A model generated the notes under the pieces. It worked only from the letters and a program-made list of their open reading frames with translations. It was not told the origin of the DNA and made no database searches. From Candidatus Desulfofervidaceae bacterium (GTDB lineage: Bacteria; Desulfobacterota; Desulfofervidia; Desulfofervidales; Desulfofervidaceae), in assembly GCA_027038965.1 (NCBI GenBank), contig JALWFG010000007.1, forward strand, positions 1-35,389: DNA of 35,389 nucleotides. The letters run 5' to 3'. Below, in pieces: positions 31,840-35,389 of this stretch; position 1 is the first letter of the stretch, and each line of letters begins with the position of its first letter. The translations under genes and the position numbers were made by a program.

Positions 31840-32242
31840 TTTTTTTCTCTTCTCCTTTTTTCTTTTTTGTGTAAAAAAAATTGTGTAAAAAAAATAGCAC
31901 AAACAGCAGAATGCAGGTTAAATGTCCCTAAACACCCACCGGGAATAAAGCTGGTCATCACCAGAGGTGTCAAAGGCAACCAGCACCGCAACTTGTCCCA
32001 TTCCAACGGGAGATGCCCGTGTCAAGAAAAATCTTAAAAAAGAGAGGGGCTGAAATTGAACGTTTTGGCATTTTGCGTATACTAGAGTAGAAGACAACCG
32101 GGGGAGATGAGCAGGCCCCATGAAAGAGAAAAATGTAAAAAGGTAGGAAAGAACAAAATTCTTTCACGGGGCAGGTGAAAGGGAGTGAAAAAATGTAAAA
32201 AAACACCCCCCGTTTTTTTGAGTCAAACGGGGGATTATCCAG
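31840..32242. other. Non-coding or decayed stretch upstream of the 220-aa gene
   Basis: No intact gene is convincing. A minus-strand frame (stop at 31918) ends SPVGMGQVAVLVAFDTSGDD, then QLYSRWVFRDI, which reads like the natural C-terminus of a lost protein. Its upstream part is not protein-like, and the neighbouring frame fits better before about 32020, so it is probably a frameshifted fragment. The direct repeat TTGTGTAAAAAAAA (x2) lies at about 31868-31896, and a terminator hairpin at 32206-32233. Confidence 0.4.
32203..32233 (-). terminator. Intrinsic terminator of the 32243-32625 gene
   Basis: On the minus strand CCCCCGTTT (32233-32225) pairs with AAACGGGGG (32215-32207) over a 9-nt loop and is followed by GGTGTTTTTTT. 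It lies 10 bp after the TAA of the frameshifted gene. Its arms (CCCCGTT/AACGGGG) also resemble the CCCCGTTAAAT palindromes at 28.4 and 34.7 kb. Confidence 0.65.
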
Positions 32243-32625
32243 TTATGGAGACGGGTAGGACGCTGCTGTTCTTTTCATTCTTGCCTGGAGCTTTTTCTCA
32301 TACTCAGCTCCCAATTTGCTCACCTTTTCTCTGGCAGGGGCAAAGCCGTTGTTAACCGCAAATTCAAGTTGCTCAGCCAGAATCAAAGCCTGCTCTGTTA
32401 TGGTCAGAGGAGAACCCTTTGCCCCGGCAATCTCCAGAACCTTGATGGCGTGCCCAGCACATTCATCCTGCTTATTTTTACATCCTTCTGATCCCAGTAA
32501 CTCTTCCTGTCTTCCACCTGCTTTTTACCTGTTTCTGGTTCAGTCTGCATGGGCTCTGGCTTTGAATCCTGAGCAGCTTTTATGCTACCTATGTACTGAC
32601 CTGCCCCCATTTTTTGGAATGTCAA
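32243..32625 (-). pseudogene. Frameshifted plasmid/phage-like gene, unknown function
   Basis: Two frames join into one sensible protein of about 127 aa. The first half runs MGAGQYIGSIKAAQDSKPEP through RKSYWDQKDVKISRMNVLG. One missing base near 32450 then moves it to HAIKVLEIAGAKGSPLTITE, QALILAEQLEFAVNNGF and KLGAEYEKKLQARMKR, with the stop at 32245-32243. The 'YWDxKDxxIxRMxVL' opening followed by an 'L-x-LAE-x-x-E' helix resembles small proteins of unknown function common on phages and plasmids. The start is TTG at 32625 or ATG at 32610, neither with a clear ribosome-binding site. The terminator just downstream supports former or present transcription. Confidence 0.55.
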
Positions 32626-32669
32626 AAAGGATAATTCTGTGTAAAATTTCTGAAAAAGGAGGTATTGTT

Positions 32670-33008
32670 ATGAGACCAACAAAATACCCACCAGATAAAA
32701 TTATCCAAATTCTTGCTGAAGCTGAACTTCCTGGTAGCCCCATTGCTAAAGTCTGTAGAAAATATTCCATTGCGAGAAGCACTTTTGATAGATGGAAACA
32801 AAAATATAAAGGGCTTTCTTCTTCTGAAGCTAAAAAAACTTAAAGTCCTTGAAGACGAGAACCTAAGACTCAAAAGACTGCTTGGCCCAAAAAAGAATTA
32901 GAAATACAGGTGCTTAATGAGATCATTAAAAAAAACTTAATAACTAAACACCAGAGAAAGGAAGTTGCTAGAAAAATGATTAAAGCTGGCATTAAAACAA
33001 AAAGAGTT
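32670..33008 (+). pseudogene. IS3-family OrfA transposase remnant
   Basis: A strong AAAGGAGGT site precedes the ATG at 32670. The product begins MRPTKYPPDKIIQILAEAEL, then IAKVCRKYSIARSTFDRWKQ and KYKGLSSSEAK: the HTH of IS3-type OrfA. An extra A in an A7 run (32830-32837) shifts the frame to LKVLEDENLRLKRLLGPKK. A second shift near 32890 leads to KELEIQVLNEIIKKNLITKH, the typical coiled-coil/leucine-zipper end of OrfA. The frame then runs into a palindrome at 33007. OrfB (the DDE integrase) is absent. The A7 run could in principle allow slippage, but two shifts and no OrfB make decay more likely. Confidence 0.75.
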
Positions 33009-33037
33009 GTCCTGCCACCCCTAGGGGTGCAGGACAA
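33007..33037. repeat. TTGTCCTGC-family palindrome, copy 2
   Basis: TTGTCCTGCCACCCCT (33007-33022) pairs with AGGGGTGCAGGACAA (33023-33037) with one bulged C, giving a 15-bp stem without a loop. It begins with the same 16 nt (AAAGAGTTGTCCTGCC) as the hairpin at 14305-14327. It lies exactly where the OrfA remnant stops matching its family. Confidence 0.6.
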
Positions 33038-33214
33038 TCGTTATGCCAAATTTAAAGCCATCGGTTAAACTTACTTCCGTAGTTATTGCTGGACCACTTA
33101 AAACTCCTGGCCAACAAAAGAAGTGTGCCTTATCAATCCTTAATGAAAACATTCCCGGCAGAAAAGGTAGAAGAGGAGTTGAAAAAGGAAATTTGACCAA
33201 ATCTGTAAATTTAA
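33038..33214. other. Debris between IS remnant and ATPase gene
   Basis: The plus strand is open in the frame of the downstream ATPase, but the translated residues (MPNLKPSVKLTSVVIAGPLK onward) resemble no protein I know. A second frame reads TNKRSVPYQSLMKTFPAEKV then EEELKKEI and a stop (about 33113-33196), faintly like a transposase C-terminus. I treat the stretch as mobile-element debris. Confidence 0.35.
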
Positions 33215-33243
33215 TTGACAATTTTTGCCATTTTGGATATATA
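33215..33243 (+). promoter_or_regulatory. Strong sigma-70-type promoter placed for a leaderless start
   Basis: A perfect -35 TTGACA (33215-33220), 17-bp spacer and TATATA (33238-33243) stand directly before the ATG at 33250. Transcription would begin about 7 nt after the -10, at the A of the start codon. No ribosome-binding site lies between. Confidence 0.6.
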
Positions 33244-33249
33244 TTTAGC

Positions 33250-34401
33250 ATGATTGAAAGAAAAATTAGCTTAAAAGTTATGGAATATTCAAGACAATTT
33301 CCTGTTGTAACCATTACAGGCCCAAGACAGTCAGGAAAAACCACTTTATGTAAAATGCTTTTTCAAGATAAAAAATATGTCAATCTTGAAGAAATTGATG
33401 AAAGGCAATTTGCACTTGAAGACCCAAGGGGATTTTTAGCAAGATTTCCAGACGGAGCTGTTATAGATGAAGTTCAATATGCTCCAAATCTTTTTTCTTA
33501 TATTCAAGCAATTGTAGATAAAAAAAACAAAGAAGGCATGTTTATCTTAACTGGTTCTCAGCAATTTGAGCTAATGGAATCTATTTCCCAATCGTTAGCC
33601 GGTAGGACAGCCATTGTAAAATTATTGCCTTTTTCATTAAACGAAGCTTATAGCAACTTAGAAAACATTTCTTTATATGAAGTATTATTCACAGGATTTT
33701 TCCCAAGAATTTTTGATAAAGGAATTTCGCCTACAGACATGGCTTCATTCTATATTTCCACATACATTGAAAGAGATGTGAGGAAACTGATAAATGTCAA
33801 AGATTTAACAAAGTTTCAAACATTTATAAAATTGTTAGCAGGAAGAAGCGGTCAATTATTAAATCTCAGTTCTCTTGCTGATGAATGCGATGTAAGTCAT
33901 AACACAATAAAATCCTGGATAAGTGTTCTTGAAGCAAGTTACCTTATTAAAATTCACAGACCATTTTATAGGAATTTAAACAAGCGAATGGTAAAAACTC
34001 CCAAAATATATTTTCTTGACACAGGACTGCTTTGTTATCTCCTTGGAATGAGAGAGCCAGGACATATTGAAATTCATCCCCTAAAAGGAGAAATTTTTGA
34101 AACATTCATTGTTGCTGAGCTAATAAAAAACAGATTTAATAAGGGAGAGCAGGATAATTTATACTTTTATAGGGAGCATAAAGGAAGAGAAATAGACGTT
34201 GTAATAGACAATGGTATAATGCTTGATTTAATTGAAATAAAAATGTCTCAAACAGTTTCAGAAAAATTTTTTAAGAACTTTAATAAATTTCCCGCAAATA
34301 ATTTTATCTCAGTGAATAAAAAAATAATTTTTGCTGGCAATGAGTCAAGAAAATTTAAAGATTTTGAAATCATTTCATGGAAAGACATTGAAATAGTGTA
34401 A
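33250..34401 (+). CDS. AAA_14 / DUF4143 family ATPase
   Basis: This 383-aa protein is typical of the ATPases often found in mobile or TA-rich regions. The start at 33250 gives MIERKISLKVMEYSRQFPVV, the family's usual opening; an ATG 207 bp upstream would add only debris. Walker A is GPRQSGKTT (24-32), Walker B VIDEVQ (71-76) and sensor-1-like FILTGSQQF lies near 98. A winged-helix-like segment SLADECDVSHNTIKSWISVL at about 208-227 leads to the C-terminal DUF4143 nuclease-like domain. That has GEIFETFIVAELIKN and FYREHKGREIDVVID...LIEIK, resembling a PD-(D/E)xK core. The gene is AT-rich relative to its neighbours and appears intact between two wrecked insertion sequences. Its biological role is not established. 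Confidence 0.85.
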   Translation: MIERKISLKVMEYSRQFPVVTITGPRQSGKTTLCKMLFQDKKYVNLEEIDERQFALEDPRGFLARFPDGAVIDEVQYAPNLFSYIQAIVDKKNKEGMFILTGSQQFELMESISQSLAGRTAIVKLLPFSLNEAYSNLENISLYEVLFTGFFPRIFDKGISPTDMASFYISTYIERDVRKLINVKDLTKFQTFIKLLAGRSGQLLNLSSLADECDVSHNTIKSWISVLEASYLIKIHRPFYRNLNKRMVKTPKIYFLDTGLLCYLLGMREPGHIEIHPLKGEIFETFIVAELIKNRFNKGEQDNLYFYREHKGREIDVVIDNGIMLDLIEIKMSQTVSEKFFKNFNKFPANNFISVNKKIIFAGNESRKFKDFEIISWKDIEIV

Positions 34402-34465
34402 TTAGTCGTCCCTGAAAAACTATATAACCTTCCTTATTACTGTAACTTTTTTAAAAAAATAGGGT

Positions 34466-34472
34466 AGGACAA
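34466..34472 (+). repeat. Possible half-copy of the TTGTCCTGC repeat
   Basis: The string GGTAGGACAAC (34463-34473) resembles the right arm (GCAGGACAA) of the palindromes at 14.3 and 33.0 kb, without a left arm. It may be chance or the broken end of a third copy. Confidence 0.2.
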
Positions 34473-34496
34473 CTGTTTAAGAACGGAGACAGCCCA

Positions 34497-35294
34497 ATGA
34501 AAGGGAGAAGTCCTGACCTAAGAAAGCCTAATCTATTCAAGCAAAGACTAAAAAACCAGTTAAACCCCTCCCATCCCTTATACAAATTAGCCGAAGCAAT
34601 CCCCTGGGGTTATTTTGAAAGGGAAATTGAAAAGATTTACTCAGACAAAGGCAGCCCCGTTAAATATTTAACGGGGTCATGGTGGGGTTATTAATTCTAA
34701 AGCAGCTCAGGAACCTATCAGATGAAAGGGTAGTAAAGGAATGGACAGAGAATCCTTACTATCAATACTTTTGTGGGGAGGTATATTTCAAGTGGGAATT
34801 TCCCTGTGATCCGACTGATTTGGTGTATTTTCGTAGGAGGATAGGCAAAGAGGGAATTAAAAAGATTTTAGAGGTTTCAATAAAGCTTCACGGTAAGAAG
34901 GCCAGGGAGAAAGAGGTATTAATAGACACGAGGTTCAGGAAAAAAACATCACCTTTCCTACGGACACAAACACAAAAAGATAGCAGAGAGATGTGTCAAG
35001 ATAGCCAAAGAGGCAGGGATAAGCGTAAGGCAGACATACAAAAGGACGATAACCAAACTGATGCAGGCACAAAGATTCAGGAATCATCCCAAGAACTACC
35101 AAAAGGCCAAGAGGAGTGCCAGGAAGCTTAAAACCATAGCAGCCAGACTGGTAAGGGAGCTAAAAAGGAAACTGCCAGAAAATCTCTACAAGACTTATCT
35201 TAAAGAAATAAAAATATTCGAACAGGTTTTATCCCAAAACAAAGACAACAAGGACAAAAAGATTGCAATGCCCCAATTTTTTGGAAAGATATAA
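34497..35294 (+). pseudogene. IS5-family transposase, several frameshifts and truncated
   Basis: Three frames together give an IS5-type transposase. The N-terminus (MKGRSPDLRKPNLFKQRLKN through EREIEKIYSDKG) is followed by a shift to MVGLLILKQLRNLSDERVVK, PYYQYFCGEVYFKWEFPCDP and VYFRRRIGKEGIKKILE up to EVLIDT, the first catalytic Asp region. Further indels (34935-35000) lead to CVKIAKEAGISVRQTYKRTI, then KRSARKLKTIAARLVRELKR. The second and third catalytic acids are missing because the frame ends at 35294. A 22-bp palindrome (34655-34676) sits precisely at the first frameshift. Confidence 0.85.
34655..34676. repeat. CCCCGTTAAAT palindrome, copy 2, inside the IS5 transposase
   Basis: CCCCGTTAAAT (34655-34665) is followed directly by its reverse complement ATTTAACGGGG (34666-34676), a perfect 22-bp palindrome. 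The arms are identical to those at 28416-28444. It replaces the residues that family members have just before the MVGLLILK block and coincides with a frameshift, so it looks like an insertion or conversion event. Confidence 0.65.
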
Positions 35295-35389
35295 TGGTTA
35301 ATATAAAATTTGTCAAGCATAAATCTCCCATTTTTTAGAAAGGGGTTTTGGGTCATTGTTGTAGTAGACAGAATAAGGAGTTTTATAGT
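35295..35389. other. AT-rich end of the window
   Basis: This is 95 bp after the truncated IS5 transposase. I see no gene start, hairpin or recognisable insertion-sequence end. Confidence 0.3.

Noticed and set aside
32316-32669. Upstream extension of the IS3 OrfA frame to 32316
   Set aside because: The family N-terminus (MRPTKY) and a strong ribosome-binding site are at 32670; upstream residues are antisense to the 32243-32625 pseudogene.
33043-33249. Upstream extension of the AAA_14 ATPase by 69 residues
   Set aside because: The residues are unlike the family and include mobile-element debris; the promoter at 33215-33243 lies inside this extension.

Overview
This window looks like chromosome from a low-GC, Gram-negative, probably anaerobic bacterium of the sulfate-reducer type (Desulfobacterota/Thermodesulfobacteriota). 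That placement is an inference. It rests on the LPS-core genes (a heptose-1-P adenylyltransferase and a Kdo transferase), a soluble lytic transglycosylase, modD-modB-modC next to a nifV-type homocitrate synthase, and the style of the mobile elements. No 16S rRNA or other decisive marker is present, and I saw no tRNA, rRNA or CRISPR array.

Positions 1-12.5 kb are dense housekeeping sequence. The window opens with the tail of modD, then modB, modC and a GNAT acetyltransferase, each overlapping the next by ATGA. Facing them on the minus strand are nifV, an EamA transporter and an RpoS-like sigma factor. A well-matched sigma-54 (-24/-12) promoter sits just upstream of nifV, and a sigma-70-type promoter precedes the sigma gene. 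A plus-strand run follows: mreD-like, mrdA (PBP2), rodA, folD, mtnA and ilvE. An orphan ModF-like ABC ATPase converges on ilvE with overlapping ends.

Positions 13.3-14.4 kb hold no intact gene. They carry purine-rich AAAGGC-type tracts in inverted orientation, a fragment resembling the N-terminal HTH of an IS607 recombinase, and two hairpins.

Positions 14.4-27.1 kb are housekeeping again: a YkgJ-type cysteine-cluster protein, cysS, an alpha-glucan phosphorylase, rho-rpmE-prfA (minus strand), a zinc-ribbon/acidic-tail protein, comF, a nitrilase-family amidase, an rfaE2-type adenylyltransferase, kdtA/waaA, and an MltB-type transglycosylase with an EF-hand-like loop.

Positions 27-35.4 kb are an accessory island. 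It contains two toxin-antitoxin-like nucleotidyltransferase units: an AbiEii-like protein with an unrecognised 90-aa partner, and a HEPN/MNT (HepT/MntA) pair. It also has a decayed IS200/IS605 element (tnpA C-terminal remnant, frameshifted tnpB, recognisable end hairpins), an unrecognised 220-aa protein with a broken paralogue 4 kb away, and a frameshifted plasmid/phage-like gene with its own terminator. Beyond these lie an IS3-type orfA remnant, an AAA_14/DUF4143 ATPase that appears to be transcribed leaderless, and a multiply frameshifted IS5-type transposase. Two small palindrome families (CCCCGTTAAAT and TTGTCCTGC arms) recur in the non-coding and decayed parts of the window.
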